A stretch of DNA of 64,000 bases from Ascoidea rubescens DSM 1968 (lineage: Eukaryota; Ascomycota; Saccharomycetes; Ascoideales; Ascoideaceae). The position numbers and the translations under genes are program-made. The notes beneath the pieces are model-generated. The model was not told the origin of the DNA. It saw only the letters and a list, made by a program, of their open reading frames with translations, and did not search any database. Location of the stretch: the NCBI RefSeq assembly GCF_001661345.1, contig NW_017962926.1, forward strand, positions 310,001-374,000, written 5' to 3'. Shown here piece by piece: positions 34,227 through 45,300 of this stretch. The number at the start of each line of letters is the position of its first letter. The stretch's first letter is position 1.

Positions 34227-35615
34227 ATGCATATTCCATTCATAGGGCGGTTACAATTGATTGAATGGTCGATTTTATTTTTATCGTTGGGATTAGTTTG
34301 GACAGAGTTTTCGTTATCGATTATAACATATTTTTTGCCACATTTTATTATCAAGTTTTTTGATGATTTGGTCAAGGTGATATATGAAGAATTGGATAGT
34401 CGATTGCAGGTTAATTTAAAGGTGAAAGAGCTTGAGAGCGATGAGATTTCGTTAATGAAGAGGATAAATGAAGCGAGTGATTTTATTCAAATGTGCAAGA
34501 TATTTGATTATGAAGCCGAAGAACATTTAGTCAGGACAACAGATGGATATATTTTGACTATTCATCGAATTAAGAATGGCAAGAATGGCAATCGTAAGGA
34601 AAATAAGCCAGTTGTTTATTTACATCATGGATTGTTAATGAATAGTGAGGTTTGGGTTACAATGATTGATTGCAAGAAGAATTTACCATTTGTGTTGGCA
34701 GATTTAGGGTATGATGTGTGGTTGGGGAATAACAGAGGAAACAAGTATTCTCGAAAGTTTTCATCGATTAAGGATAATAAGCACAGTTTTTGGGATTTTT
34801 CAATTGATGAGTTTGCGTTATATGATATACCGGATTCATTGAATTACATATTGGAATTGACCAACGAGAAGAACTTGAGTTATATTGGATTTAGTCAAGG
34901 AACAGCTCAGTCGTTTGCTACGTTAAGTTTGCATCCCGAGTTGAATAAAAAAATCAAAAAGTTGATAGCGTTATCGCCAGCACTAACACCCAAGGGGTTG
35001 AATCATTATTTTGTTGATACGTTGATGAAGTTAAGTCCTAACTTGATGTATTTATTTTTTGGAAGGAGTGCATTGTTACCATCAGCGACGTTTTGGCAAT
35101 CGATTATGTTTCCACCATTGTTTAACAAGCTTATTGACAATTCGAACGTGATGTTGTTTAATTGGTACGGGAAGAATATCAAGTATGAGCAGAAAATCGC
35201 GTCATATTCGCATTTATACTCGACAACGAGCGTTAAAGTGGTTGTGCATTGGTTTCAAATTATGAGAAATAAGAGCTTTCAGATGTTTGACGATTCGTAC
35301 AGTTTTAATTATTTTTTGAATTCGAAAATCATAAAGAAGCAGCACGACAGTTCAATGAACGATGAGTATAGCAAGTTGAACTACAAGATCCCCAGTTTTC
35401 CAACCAGAAACATTCAAATTCCCATGCTATTGATCTATGGAAGGAATGATTCATTGGTTGACATTGATATTATTTTGAGGCAGTTGCCTGATAATAAAGA
35501 GAGGGAGCAAGTGAAGTCGATTGGAATCGACGAGTATGAGCATTTGGAGATAATATGGGGAGATGAAGTGGATAAGTTTATTTTTCCCCATGTAATTGAG
35601 TTTTTGGCAGAATAG
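34227..35615 (+). CDS. Steryl ester hydrolase / acid-lipase-type enzyme (Tgl1/Yeh family)
   Basis: 462 residues. A hydrophobic N-terminal segment (about residues 12-48) looks like a membrane anchor or hairpin. The alpha/beta-hydrolase motifs are VVYLHHGLL, LGYDVWLGNNRGNKYS, the nucleophile elbow GFSQG (Ser near residue 223), Asp in YGRNDSLVD (about 408) and His in YEHLEIIWG (about 439). This is the pattern of yeast Tgl1, Yeh1 and Yeh2, which hydrolyse steryl esters, Tgl1 and Yeh1 on lipid droplets and Yeh2 at the plasma membrane. Length is closest to Tgl1 (548) and shorter than Yeh1/2 (573/538). Which of the three it corresponds to is not decided. Confidence 0.9.
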   Translation: MHIPFIGRLQLIEWSILFLSLGLVWTEFSLSIITYFLPHFIIKFFDDLVKVIYEELDSRLQVNLKVKELESDEISLMKRINEASDFIQMCKIFDYEAEEHLVRTTDGYILTIHRIKNGKNGNRKENKPVVYLHHGLLMNSEVWVTMIDCKKNLPFVLADLGYDVWLGNNRGNKYSRKFSSIKDNKHSFWDFSIDEFALYDIPDSLNYILELTNEKNLSYIGFSQGTAQSFATLSLHPELNKKIKKLIALSPALTPKGLNHYFVDTLMKLSPNLMYLFFGRSALLPSATFWQSIMFPPLFNKLIDNSNVMLFNWYGKNIKYEQKIASYSHLYSTTSVKVVVHWFQIMRNKSFQMFDDSYSFNYFLNSKIIKKQHDSSMNDEYSKLNYKIPSFPTRNIQIPMLLIYGRNDSLVDIDIILRQLPDNKEREQVKSIGIDEYEHLEIIWGDEVDKFIFPHVIEFLAE

Positions 35616-37449
35616 AGTGAGTATTGATGTGAATATGAATGATATACGCGATATATGGTGGGATAGATTTGAAGAGAAGGAGCTGATTGGAGAGTTGTCT
35701 TGAATAGAGTATAGAGAGGGATAGTGTGGATAAATAGAGTGTTGATGGAGAAATAGCGTAGACTTTAGATTGTAGATTGTAGATTGTAGTAATAGTGATG
35801 GTGATGATGGATAGGGAAGAGGTAGCGATTGTTTTTTAATTGTAAGTTAATTTCATAGTTTCATAGTTTCATAGTTTCATAATTTCATAATTTCATTAGA
35901 ATTTTACTTAAATAAAAGTAGTTTTATTTAATTATATGCTGATTTTAATCTTGAAACAATAAATGAAATTGGTACTAAAAAATTGGACCACAACTTGGGT
36001 AATGTTGTAAAAAGATAGATGCTGTTCTTTATTTGATAATTATTGATAAATAATAATTTTAGTTAATAATAAATAATATTATTCAACAATTGATCTATTA
36101 TTTATTTTTAAGCTGGTTTTGTGTAATGTTATATAGCTATAATTATTTTATTATTTTATTATCTTGTTTTTTTGTTTTTTGTTTTCGATTAATTGGATTG
36201 GTATCAAATTAATTAAATATCAATTAATTGATATTCATTTAACGTATGATTAATTGCTTTGAAATAACAAAAAGATTACACAAAAATAGCCAGAATTGAA
36301 TCCTTTTTCAGACAAAATTCGTATTTAACTTAAGATAAGTGATAGCTGGATGATAGATAATTGATAATTGTCAGATTAAAACAAACAAAAGAAAGAAAAA
36401 CACTGAATTTTTGAGTTGAGAAATAATTGCTATAATTTGGATAAATTCAACAAGGATTGAGAATTTAAATATGAATTTAGTAGTCGTAATGGTGATTGTG
36501 ATTGTAGTAGTAGTAATAAATAAATAAGAAATAAGAAAATAAAATTGGGGTAAAGAAATTAATTTAAAATTTCAAAAATTATACTTTTAAAACTTTACAA
36601 ACAAAAAAGAACAAAAAAAGACATTAAAGAGCTGTTAATAAGCAGTTGCGATTGATTACAGTAAATTGTGATTTAATTTCTAAAATATTTTCAAACACTA
36701 TAAGCAATAATTTGGGTTAATTGATTGATTGATTGAATGAATGAAACAATCAGGAGGAATAATCAAGTAAAACAATTGAGCGAAGTTTATTGAGAGATTG
36801 TTATAATTGTCAAATGTCGTAAAAACGTTGGAGCTGATTGAGGCAATTGAAAGATTAAATGGAAATGAGTGAGTGAGTTGCTTTGTGGGAACGGTTGGAG
36901 CGGTGGTGAGATTTGTAACCGTGAGAGATCTATCTGTCTGGGCACTTTTACCACGCATAAACTGTGCGATTAGGTCATTTTCGATCAATCTAAACTATTT
37001 TAAATCATTTTGATCTAAAATTTTTTTAAACCATTTTAAACCACTTGAATTTGGTCAAACGCCAATAGCAACCCAACAGAAAGCAGAGCGTGTTTGTCCA
37101 GGCTCTCTGGAGCCGTAGTTATCAGCGAACTAGTGTTTTGCTTGAATAGTATTGCCAATTACTGACTGGAGCGATTCAAGACTGAATTCTAATCAGAAAA
37201 GTAAATGAATTTTCTGAAAAAGCTCCCGCTAGAGTTAGTTGCAAACCACGAAATCAGCTGAAATTTCCTAAAGTATCCATTTAACTTTTTGGGGTGTGAT
37301 GTCTTGATAGAAAAAACTGGATTGCTTGAATGGATTAATTGAGCTGAGATGAAACAGACTTCAGAGTCACAGGCAATCGGCCAGGTTCTGGTTTCAACAG
37401 GGCCTTTCGCAGTCATTAGATTTTAAGAAAATTATTAAAATTCCCAGGT
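35616..37449. other. AT-rich intergenic region
   Basis: No gene supported. Short tandem repeats at about 35770 (AGATTGT) and 35850-35897. The open frames here are accidental. Confidence 0.45.
35850..35897 (+). repeat. 8-bp tandem repeat, TTTCATAG/A x6
   Basis: Six head-to-tail copies of TTTCATA(G/A) with drift at the end, in the 3' flank of the lipase gene. Confidence 0.85.
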
Positions 37450-37904
37450 TGACAAAAGCTTATGCGGCAAAAGTCTATCTGCCGACACTGCAGCTCCACA
37501 AAGCGTCTGGAAGCAGAGGAAGCACAGGAAGCAGGACAAGAGAAGAAGCGGGCTCGGCGCCAGCGCGACTTGTGCTGTTCGCTGGGCTGGCGTCGTGAGC
37601 CGCCTGTGCTTCCCGGTCTGGACTTGAATCTGGGTCTGACCGCGGGGCACCGCCAGCGAACAAACCCGCGCCAGGGCTGCCCGCTAAACCCTGCGCAGGC
37701 GGTCAAAGCGGGTGGCCCCCGCGGGAACGGGAGTGCAGTGCATGCTCCAGCCCGACACGGTGAGCTGGCCCCTTTGAACAAGAGGAATTTCCGCAAACAC
37801 TGCCCGACGCAGCCCCGCGCCGGCGTTCTGGCGCGTTCTGGCGCGGGAAAGCTGCTGGTGCTGCTGCCGCCGACAATGGCGATGGAGACGCTCAGGGCCA
37901 GAGA
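37450..37904. promoter_or_regulatory. GC-rich, CpG-rich block before a TATA box
   Basis: About 450 bp with GC near 60% by eye in a roughly 30% background, rich in CpG and in short GCGC/GGCG runs. It ends immediately before TATATAAAG. Open frames exist on both strands but show no family and overlap each other, as expected of stop-poor GC-rich DNA. Best read as a strong promoter/regulatory island. Confidence 0.45.
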
Positions 37905-37913
37905 TATATAAAG
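37905..37913 (+). promoter_or_regulatory. TATA box TATATAAAG with CT-rich initiator
   Basis: TATATAAAG is followed by about 120 bp of CT-rich sequence (37915-38040), a signature of strong yeast promoters. The next plus-strand gene starts at 39316, so the leader would be about 1.3 kb unless an intron removes part of it. Confidence 0.55.
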
Positions 37914-38457
37914 TCCTCTGTTTCCTCTTCTTCTCCTGCTCTGCTGCTCTTCTTATCTCTCTGAAAGCCTGCTTTCTTTTTTCTTTTCGGTCTTCTCTTC
38001 TCTCTCCCTTCTCTGTCTTTCCACTCTCATTCCCCATATCCAGCCTCTGTTGAAAGTCACATCCCACTACCTGATCTGCGTCCATATTCATATTTTTAGA
38101 ATTTGACAATCCAGTTTTATTCTGTTAATCTGATACAAATCATCAATTATCTTGATTCAATTGCTTTCCATTTTGCTTCTTTATTCCATAACTCAATTTT
38201 ATATTCCCAATCAACACTTTTCTGATTCTCTGTCTACTAAACGTATAATCGTACCTTAACTCTTAAAAGCACACAAATTCAACACTTTTAGACAACATAA
38301 CATCTAAATCATAAAATAATATTCAAACCGTTAGATAATATACAAAAACAGATAACAAAAAAAAAAGCATTATTTTTCCATATCCTTTTATATATATTCC
38401 TTTGGATTTTGTTCTTTTTTTTTTATTCTTCCAATCAATTAGTATCAATCAATATCA

Positions 38458-38475
38458 AATAATAATAATAATAAC

Positions 38476-38538
<63 letters not shown>

Positions 38539-38541
38539 TAT
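38458..38541 (+). repeat. (AAT)n microsatellite
   Basis: About 25 near-perfect AAT units. The poly-Ile open frame across it is an artefact. Confidence 0.95.
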
Positions 38542-38984
38542 AATTATAATAATTTCATCTTGTTTTAGTTTTTTTATTTTTATTTTTACTTTTCTAGACC
38601 CAAATCTTTTCCTATCTTTTGGTATTACGCTCAATCATCATTTTATCTACCAACCAAAGACTCTGACAACTTTTATCTTCAATCCATTCCTCCTATTCTT
38701 AGACAATAATACCAGCAATACCCTTTTAAAGTTATTTAATATTAATCATTTATTAATCACTTAATTTTTTGGCAATTATACTACAATTACATTAAATTTC
38801 CAATACTAAGAATTTTAAGAATTTTAAAAATCATAAAAATCATAAAATTTACAAAATTTACAAAAATTTAAAAAAACAAATCATATTTAATATTAATTAT
38901 TTAAACCTCAAATTCGTTTTTTTATTTTATCTTAAATTGCTCTCTAGCTTAATAATCAATCTATATTACCATACTACTTATTAA

Positions 38985-39006
38985 ATATATATACATATAT
39001 ATATAT

Positions 39007-39039
<33 letters not shown>

Positions 39040-39040
39040 T
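38985..39040 (+). repeat. (AT)n microsatellite
   Basis: Alternating AT with a few C interruptions. Confidence 0.95.
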
Positions 39041-39315
39041 AGACATATTTAGACACTTATACTATACATGAAAATCATAAATTATCCTGATTCCTAACTG
39101 CTCTACAAACTACATCTTCAATCTTTTCGCTCCCAATTTATCTCTGACTTCTATAAATTCATAACTTCATCCTTTATTCTACATTTACTGCTTCCTTGTT
39201 TATACATATAAACTATCTTCTTTCATTTATCTCAAATCATATAAATATCCTCTATCCACTCACTAACTCACTAACTCACTTTGTATTAGTACACTATATT
39301 ATACAATCCACAAAA

Positions 39316-40233
39316 ATGGCTGATGTCAGATTTATGGACGATTCAGATTCAATGTTTGACGACGTCGAAATCAAAATAGCACTATTCTTTATAAATGGCT
39401 CTAGAGTTGATTTAACTCTAAACAGAGAATTCATCTATGAAAACAGATTAACCGCAAGATCAACTCTCGAAATCTCAATCTCGGATCTAATCTATTACCT
39501 ACTAATAAATTGGGATCCTTCTTGGGGCCAAAAACCTGTCAATATCTTCCAAATCCGTTTCCTACATCTTGGTAGAGCTGTTCGTTCTGGAATGCAAATA
39601 AAAGACATAAATTTAGCCACAAGCACAATCTTCCACATAAGTTTAAGACCCCTAAGCTCTCTAAACAAAGATTACAATATCATCAGAAATGCCTCCTTAT
39701 TCGTTAATACAGCAACCAATATAAGAGATTATAACAAAAGATTCACTTTATCCGGCCCTGCTAGTCTCCATAGTTACAATAACGAATTTTCAACCTACAA
39801 CACAAACACTAATCGTCAATATCAGAGATACTCTTATGCTGGTCCTTCTGCTGCAAGTGATGATGACACCTTCGATCCCACCTCTCTAGGCTCTTCCACT
39901 CTAAGAATGTCCCCATCAAGACAAAATAGAAACAGTTACATAACAAATGATATTTCAAATGTCCAATCAAATCGAAGTGCAAGTTTTCAAGAAAATAAAA
40001 ATAGCATTGTTGACACTTCCTCTTCCTCCATTTTAATCAATACCCCATCAAGATCTATTAATAATAGCACAAATAACAATTCTAATAGCATCAATATCAA
40101 TCCTATTCCTAGCAATATTACTAATCACTCAAGAAGAAGCAGAAAACACTATCATTACAACTCAAATACAAATCAAATTTCTTCTGATGCAAGAACTTCC
40201 AAGGAAGAATCAGGCTGTTGTATTATCATGTAA
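39316..40233 (+). CDS. Prenylated membrane-anchored ubiquitin-fold (MUB/UBL3-like) protein
   Basis: 305 residues from the ATG at 39316. The upstream in-frame extension has no supporting features. Residues about 17-115 form a ubiquitin-like fold of the Rad60-SLD/MUB type (IKIALFFINGSRVDL, then IFQIRFLHLGRAVRSGMQIKD and STIFHISLRP). The rest is Ser/Asn-rich and disordered. The C-terminus GCCIIM is a CaaX box, with Met favouring farnesylation; the preceding Cys could be palmitoylated. Plant and animal MUBs sit on the plasma membrane and recruit E2 enzymes or sort cargo into vesicles. The fungal role is not established. The name is from domain plus CaaX, and the fold is read by eye. Confidence 0.75.
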   Translation: MADVRFMDDSDSMFDDVEIKIALFFINGSRVDLTLNREFIYENRLTARSTLEISISDLIYYLLINWDPSWGQKPVNIFQIRFLHLGRAVRSGMQIKDINLATSTIFHISLRPLSSLNKDYNIIRNASLFVNTATNIRDYNKRFTLSGPASLHSYNNEFSTYNTNTNRQYQRYSYAGPSAASDDDTFDPTSLGSSTLRMSPSRQNRNSYITNDISNVQSNRSASFQENKNSIVDTSSSSILINTPSRSINNSTNNNSNSININPIPSNITNHSRRSRKHYHYNSNTNQISSDARTSKEESGCCIIM

Positions 40234-42321
40234 CTCATCTTTCATAATACTACATCATCAAATTTTTTACATTTTTTACATTTTTTTTCTTTTACATTTT
40301 TTTTTTTTTCTATTTATTCATTTTCCTTTACTTCGAATTCCAAACCTTTTTGACTGACTGTTATTGATTTCTTATGTTTCTTCCACTTTATCTTCTATTT
40401 TGTTGTTTTTCCTTCAAACTTTGTTGTTTTTCCTTCAAACTTTGAGACTTTTCATTCTTTTTTGTTCATAATTATATTATATTATATTTTTAATCTTCAT
40501 TTGGCTTTTTCTTGCTCATTTGTTTAATTTTTTAGTTTTTTAGTTTTTTTAGTTTTTTTATATTCACTATTTTTAATGTTGATTTCTTTTCATGCTAGAA
40601 TGTTTTTTTTGCTGGCTAAATCATTCTTTTATTTACAAAGGATCTTTTTTATGTATCTTAATCCATCTTGCCCTTTATGTCATTGTTATATCTTTTAAGG
40701 TTAAACCAATCCTTATTTTTCTAATTTATAATTCTTTATCAATATAAATTCTTTGATTTAAACAAACCAAGCTCCAAAACCTACACCAGCTCTCTGAAGC
40801 ACTTTCTCCTAACTCGTCTATTCTTGATTCGCAATCTTGCAGTTTTCCTACCACCATTAAAATTGATAACCACACTTAGTCAAAAACCAAAAAATCATTA
40901 ATCTGACTGAGATTCAATTGAGGTTTATTTTTTTAGTGTTTGATTTGCACTAATCATGTTCATGGACTATTTTATAATTTTCAAAACTTGTGGAAAACCA
41001 AAATTCAAGATTCCCTTGTTCAATTGCTCTTCTATCTGGTTAAATTGCAAAAAAACAACAAAAAAAGAACCCAACCAGAGTCGATTTCCATCACAAATTC
41101 TCAACCTTTTTTTTTATTTATCAGAAAATGTTATCCATACTCTATTTCTTTCCCACTTAATAGCACCTAATAGCCATTCCATGGCATTTCATGGCTATTT
41201 CATTTTCATTTCAGCCTTAAAAATGAATAAATTCTCTTCAAATGCAGCAGAAGACTACAACACTGTTGAAGAGCCAACAACTTTATAATTCCTTCATATT
41301 CTCTCTACTCAACAATATTCGTTCCTTCAAATCACAAGAATTACTTTTTGTAACTTCTTCTAAGGAGAACCCAGCCTGACTCGTAAAGCAAAAAACTGAG
41401 CTCTGTATCCTCCTATTCTACCCAGATTTTATGGTTCTTTGTGACTAAGACACTGATAAAGACTGTTTGTTCGGTTGAAGAGAGACATTTATTACATTTA
41501 ATACGTTTTGTTACATTTGTTACATTTGTTGTATTTGTTGTATTTGTTGCATTTATTGTTTTTGTTGTTTGCTGAGAATGGCCAGAAGGTGTTCTGCAGA
41601 CAACACCAAAATCCTTGAGGACTTCAAAAATTATTTACTTACCTCATCTAAACAGTTATAATCATTTTATTTCGTTAACAGGAGAGCCCAAACCTTGTTT
41701 TGCAAATGAATATTATCCTATAATCTGCCCGCTATTTGGTTTGAGGTTGGTAAATAATATCTGGTTCTTCGACACACTCAACAGGCTTAAGAAGCTGCAA
41801 ATGAACACACAGATCCAAAGGCATGTTGGTGCTGGAAATGGGTTGCCATTAAATTTGCAATTTCATAACGACGTGGTGCTCTTACATAAAAAACATCTCA
41901 TTTTGGAAGCACGAATTTGAACAAGCGACTGTTGAACAATTCTTGAATGTAACTGAATAGTAATGATAAATGGAATGAAAACGTCTTTTATAAACCCGTT
42001 TTAAAATTAAGCATGGGTTTGATTTTAAAGCCCTTAACCTTTTCAGACAATAAGGTGTTTTTTCTCATCGAGTTTCGAATTGATAACAGATAAGCAGACC
42101 ATAATCATTCTTATGTGACTGAATGTTTTCAAAATCAAATCATAACGTTATATTGATGGACTCCATTTAATGCGCATGAAAACGACTGACTTTTGTGGAT
42201 TGAGCCGCCAATATTTATTGAAATTCGAAAACTATAAATGAAAAGACAAATTAAGCAGTGGCAGCAACAACCACAATAAATAACAACAACAACAATAATA
42301 ACAAATGCATTGAGCAATAAA
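40234..42321. other. Convergent intergenic region, 2.1 kb
   Basis: Contains a 21-bp direct duplication at about 40399-40440 and the 9-bp repeat at 41507-41571. Short frames at 40940-41288 and 41615-41920 have no motif and non-conserved composition; I do not call them genes. Confidence 0.4.
41507..41571 (+). repeat. 9-bp imperfect tandem repeat (ATTTGTTRY)n
   Basis: About seven drifting copies of ATTTGTTAC/ATTTGTTGT/ATTTGTTGC. Confidence 0.85.
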
Positions 42322-45300
42322 TCACGAACTTCTGATGTCCTCAATCTCAGAAATTGCATGTTTTCTGATTTCACTATTACTAAAAGCTGCCAGGATTAAA
42401 TGCACAAGTTCAAATGTTTTAAGATCATAAAACTCCCCATTGTAGAAATTTTCCATTATAACGTCCAAATGACTGGAGATTATTAGCTTAAAATTTTCCA
42501 ATCTGTGATGATTTCCAACTGTTTTCTTAAAGCTCTCAAGTATAACTATATTTTTATTACCAAAATTATAAAAGTTTTTGTAATTCTCAATGTAGCTTAA
42601 ACAAACAGTAATGATTCTATTTAGTTCTTCACATTCAACTTCAGTAATTGTGTTTCGCTTTAAAATACAATTGATAATTTTTGAATAAAATAAATCAAAC
42701 AATTCTTTCAATAAAACATCTCTTAGTCTTTTTGAAAAACTTTTGAAATCATTAAATATTTCTTGAAATTTAAATTCCAATTGATTCAAAATTAAGTCAG
42801 TAAGATTTGAATCATTCAAACTATCAAAAGAATTAAATTTATTAAATATTTTAAATAACGATCTTTCTTGTTTTAATTTAATTCCTTGCAATAAATACTC
42901 GATTGTATCGTCAAAAGCCCCTGATGTTATGCTTCCCTCTGAAGAATATGAAGACCTATTTGAATATGATTGGTATGAGTCTGGATCGATATTAAAATTA
43001 TTGGATTTTTTAATTGAATTATTTAAATAATAACAATCATTGTAAAAAAAAATTTCGTCTTCATATTTTGAAACAAAGATGACATAAAAAAGTTGTAATA
43101 GCTCATTTGTTTTATTAATAATTAAGTTTCGATTATAGTTATTAATAATCCTATAATTTTGAAAATAATTAATGAAGGAGTTAATGATTTTAATAATTTC
43201 ATCTGGAATTAAAGTTGTTTTATAACTATCTTCATCATAGTTTTCAAAATTATCTAAACTATCAGATTGTAAACTTTCATTTTCATTCTTAACATCAGGT
43301 TTTTTAATAGTATTAAAAGACTTTTTAGATTTTATAACATCTGATTTACTATCGGGTTTAATTTTTGTTGATGATTCACTATCATCAAAATTAATAGACA
43401 AGTTATCATCTAAATCTTCATCACCCCAACCCCAATCATTAATTTCAGCTGAACTTAAAGATATATTATCATCATTTAATAGGCCTTCACTCCTTTTATG
43501 AGTTAAAGAAGGTTGACTCCTTTTATTAATAATAGAATTTTTCGAGCTTTTAGAATTTTTTGAGTGATTTTCTGAGTTTTCATCAAGATCTAAATTTAAA
43601 TCTATTTCACTTCCCCAAGGATCATCATCATTATCAACATTTATGTCTAAATCTTGATCTTCAATCCAATTATCGAAATTATCTTCCCATTTCCATTCAT
43701 TTTCATTATTTTGAACTGAAAATCTTTTTGATAGTTGTTTGGAAATATTCTTTGACATTCGGGCAGAGAATTTAGTATTTGGATTTTTTGAGAATCTTTG
43801 GGTTAATCTTCTTGTTAAGCAAACCTGGTCATTATTTAGGAAACCTTCTTCTGGGATTACATCAGCTAGTAAAGAGTTTTGAGTTTGGCGTGATTTTGGT
43901 TGTGTGCTATTTGACTTTGAATTTGAACTTGAATTTGAATTTGAATTAGTATTTTCAGTTAAATTGATTGTTGAAGTTGAAGCACCACTTATTAGGGCGT
44001 TTAAAGTGTTTTCATTAAAAGATTGAAATTTATTGTGGTTTGAGAGTTTATTTGTTGATTTTTTTTCTTGAGATCTTAGAATTAGATTTTTTTCATTGAA
44101 AACGTAATATATTTTGGAGTGATTAAAATCAGTAGCATAATTTTTGATTTGATTGAGTTTTTTGGATAAAATTTTATCTATCAAGAAGAAATTTTTCAAG
44201 TTTTCCATATTATCTTGCCATAGTTTCAAGTCATGAGAGCCTATGATTAATAGTTCTTCAGATTCTGTGTTTTTAATGTTTTTACTTTGGATTTCGATTT
44301 CGATTTCTGCTTCAAAAGAAGGAGGATTTGAAATTGAATTATCATCAAAAGAATCGGTAATTGGAGAGGAAGAGGAAGAGGAAGAGGAAGGAGGATTTGG
44401 ATGAAAAAAGGAATCAGGTAGATTACAATTTTTTTTGAACAATTCGATTAGATTTAGAATGAATTTGTTGATGTTTAACAAGTCCTTTTTTGATGTTTTT
44501 GATGGAGATAGTTGTATGATTGAGTTGTTGATTGAGTTACGAGGAGAGATGGAGTTACGAGAGGAATTGTGAGAGGGGTTGTGTGAAGAATTAATATTTA
44601 GAATGTTGTTTTTAAGATTTAAGTAGTAGAAGTTTAGAAAATGGTAGTTATTTTTATTTATAATGTTTAAGAAAGATAAGAGGTAAATTAGTTTCAATAG
44701 GACGATTAAGTCTAGTTTGATTTTGTTTTCTTTGTTGATGTCAAAGGAGGATAGAGAGAGAGATTTGAGGGTATTTTTGTAGTTGTTGTAGTTGTCAGTT
44801 GAGGATATTTTGTAGAAGAGAGATAGTTTGTTGTAAAGATTTAAGTTGATGATTTTTTGAAAGAAGTTGTTTAGTAAGAGAGAATTTTTTTTGATGAGTT
44901 GGTCTTTGAAGTAGATTGGAAGGGAGTTGAAAAAGAGGGAGTAATTTATTAGAGAATAGATCTGTGAGTTAAAAATTGAGTCAATGGAGCTGTTATTGGT
45001 GGATTTTTTTTTCTTTTTTGTGTGGTTGTGATGGATTTTGATTAGATTGATTGAGAATTTTGAGTTATTTGGAGATTTATTGAAAATTAGAAGGTGAGTG
45101 TTTTGGAATATTTTGGATAGGATTAGGTTGTTTAGATTTAAGAAATTTTGAGAAAAGAATTGAAGAAAGGAGAGATCATTTTGGGGGAGATTCTGTTGGA
45201 TATGATTTTGAGAAATAAAATGAATTAGAGATGAAATGTTTGATGAGTTTTGGGATAAGATGGAGAGATAGTCATTGATATTTAGAATATTGTTGTTGTC

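Larger units (their letters stand above)
38041..39315 (+). other. Long probable 5' leader of the ubiquitin-fold gene
   Basis: Between the CT-rich initiator and the start codon there is only low-complexity sequence: an (AAT)n run at about 38458-38541, AT repeats at about 38985-39040, and no conserved frame. It could be a long untranslated leader or contain an intron I did not resolve. Confidence 0.4.

Noticed and set aside
37416-37911. Overlapping frames on both strands in the GC-rich block, up to about 150 codons
   Set aside because: Expected in stop-poor GC-rich DNA, with no family resemblance and mutually overlapping.
38402-38764. Poly-Ile frame over the AAT repeat
   Set aside because: Translation of a microsatellite.
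39196-39315. N-terminal extension of the ubiquitin-fold protein
   Set aside because: Opens at a non-ATG codon with sequence unlike any domain; the ATG at 39316 begins the acidic stretch and fold.
41615-41920. 101-codon frame in the DSL1 convergent region
   Set aside because: Non-ATG start and no motif; likely chance.
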